From NCBI RefSeq assembly GCF_005377625.1, contig NZ_CP040098.1, forward strand, positions 868,001 through 932,000: 64,000 bases of DNA, in the 5' to 3' direction. Shown here in pieces: positions 45,327 through 52,620 of this stretch. Position 1 is the stretch's first letter. The number at the start of each line of letters is the position of its first letter. The notes beneath the pieces are model-generated. The model did no database searches. It saw nothing but the letters and a program-made list of their open reading frames with translations, and was not told where the DNA came from. The translations under genes and the position numbers were made by a program. Source of the stretch: Desulfoglaeba alkanexedens ALDC (GTDB taxonomy: Bacteria; Desulfobacterota; Syntrophobacteria; Syntrophobacterales; DSM-9756).

Positions 45327-45734
45327 TCACACCGCTCCCTTACCGGTGAGGTACGGACCGTAGGCCTTGTCCGTCTGAAGGATGTGTTTGCTCAGCCAGT
45401 CTTTGAGGAAATTGCTGATCTGGATGGGGCTTGTGATCTCGCCGGCTTCGAACTTCTCGACCAGCGCGTATACATGCTGGGTCATCTTTTCGTGCTTTTG
45501 CCTGTGATCCGCGTAACCGGGATAGTCGTACATCTTCATGAGGGCCTCTTCCGAAGCGAAGTGCGTCTTGGTGTAGGCCACCAGTTCGTTCAGGACTTTG
45601 CCGAGGACCTCTTTTCCCTTGCCGCTGTGCATGGCATCGTAGAGATCGTTCAGCAACCGCACCAGGTTCCGGTGCTGGTCGTCGAGTTTTTTGATACCCA
45701 CACTGTAGTCGTCTTTCCAGTCAAAAAAGGCCAT
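45327..45734 (-). CDS. Bacteriohemerythrin
   Basis: Single-domain hemerythrin of 135 residues that binds O2 (or senses redox/NO) at a di-iron site. Ligand motifs are DQHRNLVRLLNDL (His), THFASEEALMKMY (His..Glu), HRQKHEKM (two His) and the C-terminal HILQTDKAY (His..Asp). The ATG at 45734 has a GGGGG ribosome site; an upstream Met at 45830 is out of family. It lies 195 bases downstream of the receiver/HDOD operon and may be part of that oxygen- or redox-sensing set, which is inference. Confidence 0.93.
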   Translation of the reverse strand: MAFFDWKDDYSVGIKKLDDQHRNLVRLLNDLYDAMHSGKGKEVLGKVLNELVAYTKTHFASEEALMKMYDYPGYADHRQKHEKMTQHVYALVEKFEAGEITSPIQISNFLKDWLSKHILQTDKAYGPYLTGKGAV

Positions 45735-45929
45735 GTCGTCCCCCTGTGATGTTTGGCGTTGATTCCGCGCGATTCGGCGAGTGTGCTCCGCCCGGGACTC
45801 CTGCCATATCCAGGCGTTCGAAGACAACAATCGGACAGAGCGGCCGGGATCTCAAACCGGTTGCGTGGAGGGCCATGAACCGGAACCGTTTGGACGGGCG
45901 AAGAAGGCGGCCCATGAGCGGACAGCGGC

Positions 45930-46439
45930 CTAAAACACGTCATCGATGATGATGGTTCCCGAGGCGTCTTCCCTGAGCTCGGTGATCCCGGGATAGGATC
46001 GCTCCAGGGCTTTCAGCGCCGCCGCCCGGCTGTGTTCTTTTTTACGGATTTCGGCGACCTTCTTCACCAGGCTCCGATGTTCCAGTGCCTGACGAATGGT
46101 GGCCGTCAGGTTCGATTCACTGATGGGTTTGGTCAGGAACCGGTAGATACCGCCTTCGTTGATGGCGCGGATGGCCGCCTCCAGGCTGGCCTGCCCGGTA
46201 AGCACGATGCGGATGGTTTCCGGGTAAGCTTCCGCCACAAGGGCCAGGAAGTCCGAACCGGACATGCCGGGCATCTTTTCGTCGGAAACCACCACGTCCA
46301 CTTCCCGGCCGCCCAGGATATTGAGCGCTTCCTTCGCCGAGTTGGCACACAGGACTCGGTACGGTTCCCTTCGAAGAATCCGTTTCAGGGCATCGGTTAT
46401 CTTGGGTTCATCGTCCACGAACAGGACCGTCGCCGACAT
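45930..46439 (-). CDS. Response regulator with short C-terminal helix
   Basis: A 169-residue protein. Receiver domain 1-120 has VLFVDDEPK, phospho-acceptor Asp53 (VVVSDEKMPGMSG), IVLTGQAS and the Lys of FLTKPIS. The remaining 45 residues are mostly helical and charged (LVKKVAEIRKKEHSRAAALK) with no DNA-binding or enzymatic domain. GGAGGAG precedes the ATG at 46439. It is the last gene of the operon, 44 bases after the REC/HD-GYP-like gene. Confidence 0.85.
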   Translation of the reverse strand: MSATVLFVDDEPKITDALKRILRREPYRVLCANSAKEALNILGGREVDVVVSDEKMPGMSGSDFLALVAEAYPETIRIVLTGQASLEAAIRAINEGGIYRFLTKPISESNLTATIRQALEHRSLVKKVAEIRKKEHSRAAALKALERSYPGITELREDASGTIIIDDVF

Positions 46440-46483
46440 GTTCTCCTCCCCTTGAACCGGACCGGAACGGAAGGCCCGATCCA

Positions 46484-47638
46484 TCAGAACACCCAGTCCC
46501 CCACGGGCACGAGCACCTCGACCGGTTGCCGGATTTTCATGGTCTGGGAAAAGTTGTTGAGGCGCTGCAGCAGCGGCCGGGTGGCCACGTTTCCCGAAGT
46601 AATGAGCAGTCTTCCGTCCATGGCCCGAACATCGGCGGCGAAGATCATGTTTTCCTTGAGCTCCGTGAGCTTGCAGGATCTCCGAGCATAGCCGCTGTCC
46701 ATGCGGATCACGTCTTCGAGCGCCGCCACAACGGCGGGGTCGTACACCCCGTTGCGTCCCTTGATTTCCTGCAGCGCGTCCCTCTGTGACCGCCCCGCGG
46801 TCTCCAGGATGTCGAAGTCGAGGGCCACCTTGAGGATGCGGGCTCCCAGGGGGATCTCTTCGCCTTTTCGGGGCACCGGGGCCTTCCCCGCTCCGTCGAA
46901 GCGGTTTTCCTGACAGGCGACGATCTCGGCCACTTCGCTCATGCGGGGAATCTTCTCCAGGAGATCGGCGGCCACCGCCGGATGCATCCGATAGACCGCC
47001 TCTTCGTCCACACTCAGCGCTTCTCCTCGGCAAAATTTTTGCAAAATTTCTTCCGGAAGCGTGATGCAGCCGATCTGTGAAAGCATGGCGGCGGTTTCCA
47101 GCTTCCAAGTGTTGGAACTCTTGAGCCGGGCGGCGATCTTTTTGACGTACCGGGTGACACGCGTGGAACGCCCGAAGGCCTCCTGGTTGGTGAGAGCCAG
47201 CACTTCGGTGAGCACCTTGACGGCTCCCTTGAGGGTTTGCTCCAGCAGTTCCTTTTCCGCGTGGATCAGCCGATACTGCTTGACACCCGCTGCGATGGCC
47301 TGGGCCAGCAGTTCGGGCGGGCAGGGCTTGGTGAGGAACCGGAAGATGTGGCCGGAATTCACCGCCTCGATGGCCGTCTTCACGTCGGCGTATCCCGTCA
47401 GCATGATCCGGACGCTCTCGGGAGCGATCTCCTTAGCCCGCGAAAGAAACTGTACCCCGTCCATGACCGGCATTTTGAAATCGGAAACGATCACGGCGAA
47501 CCCGTTCCCGCCCGCGATTCTTTGCAGCCCTTCCTTGCCGCTCGGGGCCACCTCCATGTCGAACAGTTTCCGAAACTGCCGCTTGAACGCCTCGAGCACG
47601 TTGGATTCGTCATCGACGAAAAGCACCCTGTCCTTCAT
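46484..47638 (-). CDS. Response regulator with degenerate HD-GYP domain
   Basis: A 384-residue protein. Receiver domain (1-125): VLFVDDESN, Asp53 in IVSDFKMPVMDG, LTGYAD, FLTKPCP. Residues about 145-330 follow the HD-GYP c-di-GMP phosphodiesterase fold (STRVTRYVKKIAARL, LPEEILQKF, MHPAVAADLLEKIP, GEEIPLGARILKVA). The catalytic residues are changed: the usual HDIGK is LSQIG, and HHERWDGSGYP is CQENRFDGAG. It is therefore unlikely to hydrolyse c-di-GMP. A C-terminal 50-residue region (ITSGNVATRPLLQRLNNFSQ) is an extra all-alpha/beta tail. The ATG overlaps the stop of the REC-HDOD gene upstream (ATGA). Confidence 0.85.
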   Translation of the reverse strand: MKDRVLFVDDESNVLEAFKRQFRKLFDMEVAPSGKEGLQRIAGGNGFAVIVSDFKMPVMDGVQFLSRAKEIAPESVRIMLTGYADVKTAIEAVNSGHIFRFLTKPCPPELLAQAIAAGVKQYRLIHAEKELLEQTLKGAVKVLTEVLALTNQEAFGRSTRVTRYVKKIAARLKSSNTWKLETAAMLSQIGCITLPEEILQKFCRGEALSVDEEAVYRMHPAVAADLLEKIPRMSEVAEIVACQENRFDGAGKAPVPRKGEEIPLGARILKVALDFDILETAGRSQRDALQEIKGRNGVYDPAVVAALEDVIRMDSGYARRSCKLTELKENMIFAADVRAMDGRLLITSGNVATRPLLQRLNNFSQTMKIRQPVEVLVPVGDWVF

Positions 47639-48846
47639 AGCTCTTCCCCGGCCATGGAGTTTTCGCAGAGCTTCCGCCAATGAGGCAATCGGTCGGCTAC
47701 GCCCGCCGCTTCAACATAATCGGAATCCACTTCCTGCTGGATAAACACCGGGGAGTTCTTCTGCAGATCGTGGGTCAGGATGTCTGCGGCATGGACCGCG
47801 GTGAGGGCCGAAAAGCCTGGAGACGGCAAAGTACCCGGCGAATGATGATAGGCGATCGCTTCCACCATATTGTCGGGAAGCCCCCAGAGCCCCATGAGAT
47901 AGGCGCCCACTTCCCCGTGGCTTGTCCCGAAGTGCTCCCTTTCGATCATCTGCACCGGGATCCTGCGCTGCTGAGCTTCGGCAAGAACCGACATGTAGGC
48001 TTCTCCGAAATTGATCACCCACACCAGCTTTCCCAGATCGTGGAGGAGTCCGGCCATGAACGCCGCCTCGATGACCATCGGCTCCGCCTCTTCTTCCCTG
48101 GCGATCATGCGGGCGAAGGCGGCCACGGTCATGCTGTGGTCCCAGAGCGCTTCCAGAGAAAAACCGTGCAATTTCCGCCCTTCGAACTGGGAAAAGATCT
48201 GCACCGCGAACACCAGGCTCTTGATGGTTTCCAGTCCGAGGAAGTTCACGGCCTGAGCCGGGTTCGCCACGCGCCTTCGAAGCCCGAAAAACGCCGAATT
48301 CACCAGCTGAAGGATTTTGGCCGTCATGGCCACGTCCTTGGAGATGATTTCCCCCACGCGCTGTATGGAAGCGTCCGGCGAACGCAGTTCTTCCGTGATT
48401 TCCGCATACAGGGAGGGAAGACTGGGCAGACAGCCCATCCTGGAGACGACTTTCTTGAGCAGGGGATCGGCGAGGAGTTCCCGGAGCGCGCAGGCTCGGG
48501 CGACGCAGGACTTGAGCACCTCGGCGTCACAGGGTTTCGCCAGGTACTGGTGAGCCACCGGAACCGACTTCATGATCATTTCCCGGTCCGAATGCCCGGA
48601 CAGGATGATCCGCACGATGTCCGGATGCCGTTTCATGACCTGAGTGAGGAACTCCACCCCGTTCATGCCGGGCATTCGCATGTCGGTGACCACCACGTCC
48701 ACGGCTTCCTTGTCCAGAACCTTGAGGGCTTCCATTGCGCTGGTCACGAACCCCATGCGCCACTCGCGCCGCATGCTCCGGAGCATGCGGTGGAGTCCTT
48801 CCAGAACCTTGGGTTCGTCGTCTACGAAAAGCACGGTCTTCACCAT
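47635..48846 (-). CDS. Response regulator with HDOD output domain
   Basis: A 403-residue protein. Receiver (1-125): VLFVDDEPK, Asp55 in VVVTDMRMPGMNG, ILSGHSD, YLAKPCD. HDOD domain about 135-340: GCLPSLPSLYAEITEEL, DVAMTAKILQLVNSAFFG, NFLGLETIKSLV, MAGLLHDLGKLVWV and YHHSPG. HDOD is a non-catalytic relative of HD domains used in bacterial signalling. Start ATG 48846 is four bases after the kinase stop. It is the second gene of a four-gene operon. Confidence 0.9.
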   Translation of the reverse strand: MVKTVLFVDDEPKVLEGLHRMLRSMRREWRMGFVTSAMEALKVLDKEAVDVVVTDMRMPGMNGVEFLTQVMKRHPDIVRIILSGHSDREMIMKSVPVAHQYLAKPCDAEVLKSCVARACALRELLADPLLKKVVSRMGCLPSLPSLYAEITEELRSPDASIQRVGEIISKDVAMTAKILQLVNSAFFGLRRRVANPAQAVNFLGLETIKSLVFAVQIFSQFEGRKLHGFSLEALWDHSMTVAAFARMIAREEEAEPMVIEAAFMAGLLHDLGKLVWVINFGEAYMSVLAEAQQRRIPVQMIEREHFGTSHGEVGAYLMGLWGLPDNMVEAIAYHHSPGTLPSPGFSALTAVHAADILTHDLQKNSPVFIQQEVDSDYVEAAGVADRLPHWRKLCENSMAGEEL

Positions 48847-48850
48847 GGAA

Positions 48851-51283
48851 TCATCCTTTCTCAGCATTGGAATCGTCCAAGGGAAGCTGGATCAGGAACG
48901 TGGTCCCCACGCCGGGTTCCGATTCGAAGGTGATGGTACCCCCATGCTTGTTGACGACGACGTCATGGGAAATGGCCAGGCCTTGGCCGGTTCCCTTGCC
49001 CACTTCCTTGGTCGTAAAAAACGGATCGAAAACTCTGGATTGAATTTCTTCCGGAATGCCGCCCCCGGTGTCCGTGACGGCGATTTCGCAGTTGCCCCCG
49101 TTTTTTCGGGTGCGGATGGTGATGGTTCCCTTGGCCTCCGGCCGGTCTCCCGTTTTTTCCGCGATGGCCTGAGCGGCGTTCACGATGATGTTGAGAAAAA
49201 CCTGGTTGAGTTCGCCGGGAAGGCACGGAACGTTCGGCATCCCGCGATCGAAATCGGTCACCAATTCCGCCACGTATTTCCATTCGTTGTGCGCCACGGT
49301 CACCGTGTTTTCGATGGCCTTGTTGATGTCCACCGCCACCTTTTCTTCCACTCCCGGATGAGAAAACTCCTTCATGGCCAGCACGATCTTCGCCACCCGG
49401 CCGACACCGTCCAGGCTCTGCTCGATGGCCCGCGGGATCTCCTCCATCAGGTAATCCAGGTCCACTTCTTGGATGAGTTCCTCGATGGCCCGGACATCGG
49501 GGTGATCCGGCTGTTCGGACTTGACCCGTTCCAGGAGAGCCCCGTAACCCCGGACGATGCTCAGGATCTCGTCAAAGGCGTCTTTGAGAAATCGCGTGTT
49601 GTCTCCCACGTACTGAGTCGGCGTGTTGATTTCGTGGGCGATCCCGGCCGCCAGCTGTCCGATGGCCTCCAGCTTTTGAGCCTGCGCCAGTTGGCTTTCC
49701 ATGATTTTTCGGTGAGTGATATCGGCGGCCATGATCAGCACGTAGGAACCTTCCTCCCCCTCCCGGGGAATGGGCGTAAACACCATGCCGAGAAACCCCT
49801 GTTTGCCGTTGGGTCTGGTGAACCGCACTTCTTCCAACCGCTGCGGGGCTCGGCTGTCGCGGCACCGAGCCAGGATGTCGCAGACCCTTCCCCATTGCCA
49901 GCGCAGATCGCAATCTTCCAGGCGCTTTCCCCGGACCTGGTCCGCCGTGAATCCAAATACGCGTTCCGCGTGCGAATTCCACCTGACGATGCGGTTCTTC
50001 GAATCCAGAGTGATCAAGACCGAGGAAATGGCCTCGATGAGTTGGGAGAGCTCGGCGTGGGCGCGGCGAAGCGCTCTCGCCGTTTCCTTGAGGGCGGTCA
50101 CCTCCCGCGCCACGTGAACACCGCCGATCATCCGGCCGTCGGGTGCGTGGAGCGGCGAGCAACTCACGTGGAACCAGCCTTTCAGCCGTTCGTCGTAGAT
50201 TTCCGCCGAATATTCCTCCCCCGAGTTGAGCATCCGCCCGTGGGGACAGCCCAGGATGGGTTCGGAAAGACCGTGAACCAGTTCGTGGCAGTGCCTTCCG
50301 ACGGCTTCTTCCAGCGTCACCCCCAGCCGTTTGCTCATGCTTCGGTTCATCCGGACAATGCGATGGTCGGCGTCCAGGATGGCGATGAGGTCCGGTACCG
50401 CGTCGAAGGTATTTTCCCATTCTTCTTTGGCTTGAACAATGGCGTCAGCGGTCCTCTTTCTCTCGGTGATGTCGAAAAGGAACCCGCTCACATGGTCGAC
50501 CTTGCCCTCCTCCCGGCAGACGATTTTCCCCCGATCCTGGATCCAGGCCGCATCTCCGGAGCGGGTTCGGATCCGATATTCCCGGACGAACTGAAGACAA
50601 CCCGTCAGCGCATCCCGAAACGCTTTCTTGGCCCCGGGAAGATCTTCCGGCAGGATGATGTCCGGCCACCGTACTTCCCCGGAAAGGAACTCCCGGGCGC
50701 TGTAGCCGGTAAGGTCCCGAACCTTTTCGTCCACGAATACGATGGCCCAGTCTGTGGCCCCCGTGTAGACGACCCCGGGAAGCGTCTCCACCAGTTCCCG
50801 GTAACGCTCGCAGCTCACCTGAAGCTGTTTCGTCCGTTCGGCCACCAGCTTTTCGAGCGTCTCGCGGTGCAGGCGGTTTTCGATCTCGAGGCGCCGCCGG
50901 CGCAGGGCGTTTTCCACCACAATGAGTACGCATTCCAGGTCGAACGGCTTCACCACGTATCCGTAAATCCCCAGCCCAAAAGCTTCCCGCGCCACCTGGG
51001 GGTCGTCCATGACCGACACCATCACGGCCGCCGTATCGGGACAGTTTTCAAACACGTGGCGCACGAGGCTCAAGCCGGATTCACCCGGCATGTTGACGTC
51101 CGAAATCACCAACTCGAAGGGTTCGGCCTCCAGGATCGCCCGGGCTTCCCGTGCATCCGCGGCCGTCCGGCAACGGTATCCGTGTTTTTGGAGCAGCTCA
51201 CGGAGCAGGTTGCGAATCCCCGCCTCGTCGTCCACAATAAGGATCTGTTCCGTGCGCCTTGCCTCAGCAAAACCCTTTTCCAT
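48851..51283 (-). CDS. Receiver/PAS hybrid histidine kinase
   Basis: A soluble 810-residue kinase. Order: receiver (13-130; Asp62 in ISDVNMPGESG, VKPF), coiled coil (135-165), three PAS domains (about 165-285, 290-405, 410-530; VPDLIAILDADHRIVRMN, SSVLITLDSKNRIVRWN), HisKA with GIAHEINTPTQYV, and HATPase with NIIVNAAQAI, DTGGGIPEE, FDPFFTTKEVGKGTGQGLA. The second PAS contains Cys and His residues (CHELVHG, CPHGRML) that could hold a cofactor. First gene of the operon that includes REC-HDOD, REC-HD-GYP-like and REC proteins, its likely phosphotransfer partners. Confidence 0.92.
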   Translation of the reverse strand: MEKGFAEARRTEQILIVDDEAGIRNLLRELLQKHGYRCRTAADAREARAILEAEPFELVISDVNMPGESGLSLVRHVFENCPDTAAVMVSVMDDPQVAREAFGLGIYGYVVKPFDLECVLIVVENALRRRRLEIENRLHRETLEKLVAERTKQLQVSCERYRELVETLPGVVYTGATDWAIVFVDEKVRDLTGYSAREFLSGEVRWPDIILPEDLPGAKKAFRDALTGCLQFVREYRIRTRSGDAAWIQDRGKIVCREEGKVDHVSGFLFDITERKRTADAIVQAKEEWENTFDAVPDLIAILDADHRIVRMNRSMSKRLGVTLEEAVGRHCHELVHGLSEPILGCPHGRMLNSGEEYSAEIYDERLKGWFHVSCSPLHAPDGRMIGGVHVAREVTALKETARALRRAHAELSQLIEAISSVLITLDSKNRIVRWNSHAERVFGFTADQVRGKRLEDCDLRWQWGRVCDILARCRDSRAPQRLEEVRFTRPNGKQGFLGMVFTPIPREGEEGSYVLIMAADITHRKIMESQLAQAQKLEAIGQLAAGIAHEINTPTQYVGDNTRFLKDAFDEILSIVRGYGALLERVKSEQPDHPDVRAIEELIQEVDLDYLMEEIPRAIEQSLDGVGRVAKIVLAMKEFSHPGVEEKVAVDINKAIENTVTVAHNEWKYVAELVTDFDRGMPNVPCLPGELNQVFLNIIVNAAQAIAEKTGDRPEAKGTITIRTRKNGGNCEIAVTDTGGGIPEEIQSRVFDPFFTTKEVGKGTGQGLAISHDVVVNKHGGTITFESEPGVGTTFLIQLPLDDSNAEKG

Positions 51284-51405
51284 GGCACCCCCCCGGCACC
51301 TCTCGTCACGTTTTTCCCCCTGCGGATCACCCGGCCCGTTCCGCCGATGACGGCCTCATCATGATGGCCTTTTCTTGAAGTTCGGGTGTAGAAATCTAGG
51401 AGCCT

Positions 51406-51630
51406 GACCATAAACAAGCTCACGAAAGTCGGGCCCTGCGGTTACTTGTTCCTGTAGGAGGAGCGCCCTCGCCGCGATGAACAAACCCCGGCGACCGGCC
51501 CGGTGTTCCGTTATCGGTAGGAGCCGGCTTGCCCGCGACACGTAAAACAGGCAATGCCCCGTTGACCTTGATCGCCGGCAAGCCGGCCCCTACCAAAGGG
51601 CCCTAAAACTATTTTCGGGCAAGCTCCTTG
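51406..51630. repeat. REP/BIME-like repeat cluster upstream of the kinase operon
   Basis: Three REP-like hairpins at 51452-51478, 51516-51538 and 51571-51593. The last two and their linker are the reverse complement of 7635-7712. The preceding bases 51406-51455 match 55709-55763 (ACAAGYTCAYGAAAGTCGGG..CTTGTTC), and the following 51595-51630 match 44418-44452 (AAGGGCYCTRAAAC..CAAGCTCCT). The hairpins are thus embedded in longer modules. 51284-51405 shows nothing else. Confidence 0.8.
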
Positions 51631-51639
51631 CCAAGATGT

Positions 51640-51900
51640 CGTCGTATTTGCTGAAAATCTTCAGATTTTTCTGTACGTCGGGGTGCGCCCCGTTTTCAGA
51701 TCCGGGGGCGGGAAGCAGGGGCTCCGGCCGGCGCCTGGGCCGGTTTCCTTGGTGGTGAAGAACGGTTCGAAGATCCGCGAAAGGGTCTCGGCGTCCATAC
51801 CCTCCCCGGTGTCCGCCACGCACAGAACCACGTAGCGGCCGGGCTTGTGTCCCGTGGACATGGGTATTTCGCGGCGGTCGGCCCGGTGCGCAGGCGGCGC
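51640..51900 (-). pseudogene. Decayed histidine kinase ATPase fragment
   Basis: Reading leftward from about 51890, one frame gives [20 protein letters not shown], then [20 protein letters not shown] and PFFTTKE, the G1 and F boxes of a histidine kinase. The frame is then lost; a second frame continues with [10 protein letters not shown], which resembles the block after the G2 box. No H-box or N-box precedes it. The fragment is therefore a truncated, frameshifted remnant between the REP cluster and the next gene. Confidence 0.7.
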
Positions 51901-51909
51901 GGGCTCGGT

Positions 51910-52467
51910 TCAGGCGGGTGAGGAACGTTTGGCAAATGACAGCCCATCGGCAAGGCCCGCCTTTCGCAAGCAATCGTAAAGGCCGACCACGAATTCGTTG
52001 TCCGGGCTTTTTCCCTTGATGGCAAGCGCCTTCAGGCCGTCGGTCCTCACGGCCACCCCGAAGACCTCACCGTCGCTCCCACGGAGCACGAGAAGCATCA
52101 GAAGCGCCTTTTCTCCCCTGATTTCGTTCAAGATTTCGAATTTCTCCGAAAGAACGAGCTTTACCCGCTCGGCGTATTCGGGCATGGCTGCAATCCGCGC
52201 GAACCGGGCAAGTCGCCCGATGAGTGCCTTTCCTTCCCGGGCGTTAAATGGATTGGCATCCAGGACGAGCCCGTCCGACTCCACCGAAATGGTGCCAAAC
52301 GGCGTCGTGTACAGCTTTCCCGAATAAATGTCATCCGCCTTCAGCTTGACCCCGGCCGCTTTTGCCAGAAAGACGACCACGATGCGATCCATGCGGGAAG
52401 GTTCCAGCACCCGCAGAAGCTTACCTTCAGAAAGGGTGAAATCCGCAATGACCTGATAGGACGCCAT
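51910..52467 (-). CDS. Conserved-looking protein of unknown function
   Basis: A 185-residue soluble protein that I do not recognise. It is rich in alternating hydrophobic strands (YQVIADFTLSEGKLLRVL; IVVVFLAKAAGVKLKADDI; TPFGTISVESDGLVLDANPF) and ends in helices (VVGLYDCLRKAGLADGLSFA). No signal peptide, membrane segment or Cys pair is visible. GAGGAG before the ATG at 52467 and normal codon use support it as real. It is 153 bases downstream of the Cache-type kinase on the same strand, so it could be a small adaptor or response protein for it. Confidence 0.6.
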   Translation of the reverse strand: MASYQVIADFTLSEGKLLRVLEPSRMDRIVVVFLAKAAGVKLKADDIYSGKLYTTPFGTISVESDGLVLDANPFNAREGKALIGRLARFARIAAMPEYAERVKLVLSEKFEILNEIRGEKALLMLLVLRGSDGEVFGVAVRTDGLKALAIKGKSPDNEFVVGLYDCLRKAGLADGLSFAKRSSPA

Positions 52468-52620
52468 TTGCCTGACTCCTCGAGGCCACCGGAGGCCGAA
52501 CCTTCCGGTCACCGGCTTTGACCAAAGCCTTCCCGGCGGCGCAGCCGGGTCAAGAGCCCTTGAAACACCATCGGGCGCGTCGCCTTGAAGAAGCAGTGGA
52601 CCCTTTCCCGGACCGGCCGG

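Noticed and set aside
45078-45330. Integration site at tRNA-Arg
   Set aside because: No integrase and no second copy of the tRNA 3' end in the window; neighbours are ordinary chromosomal genes.
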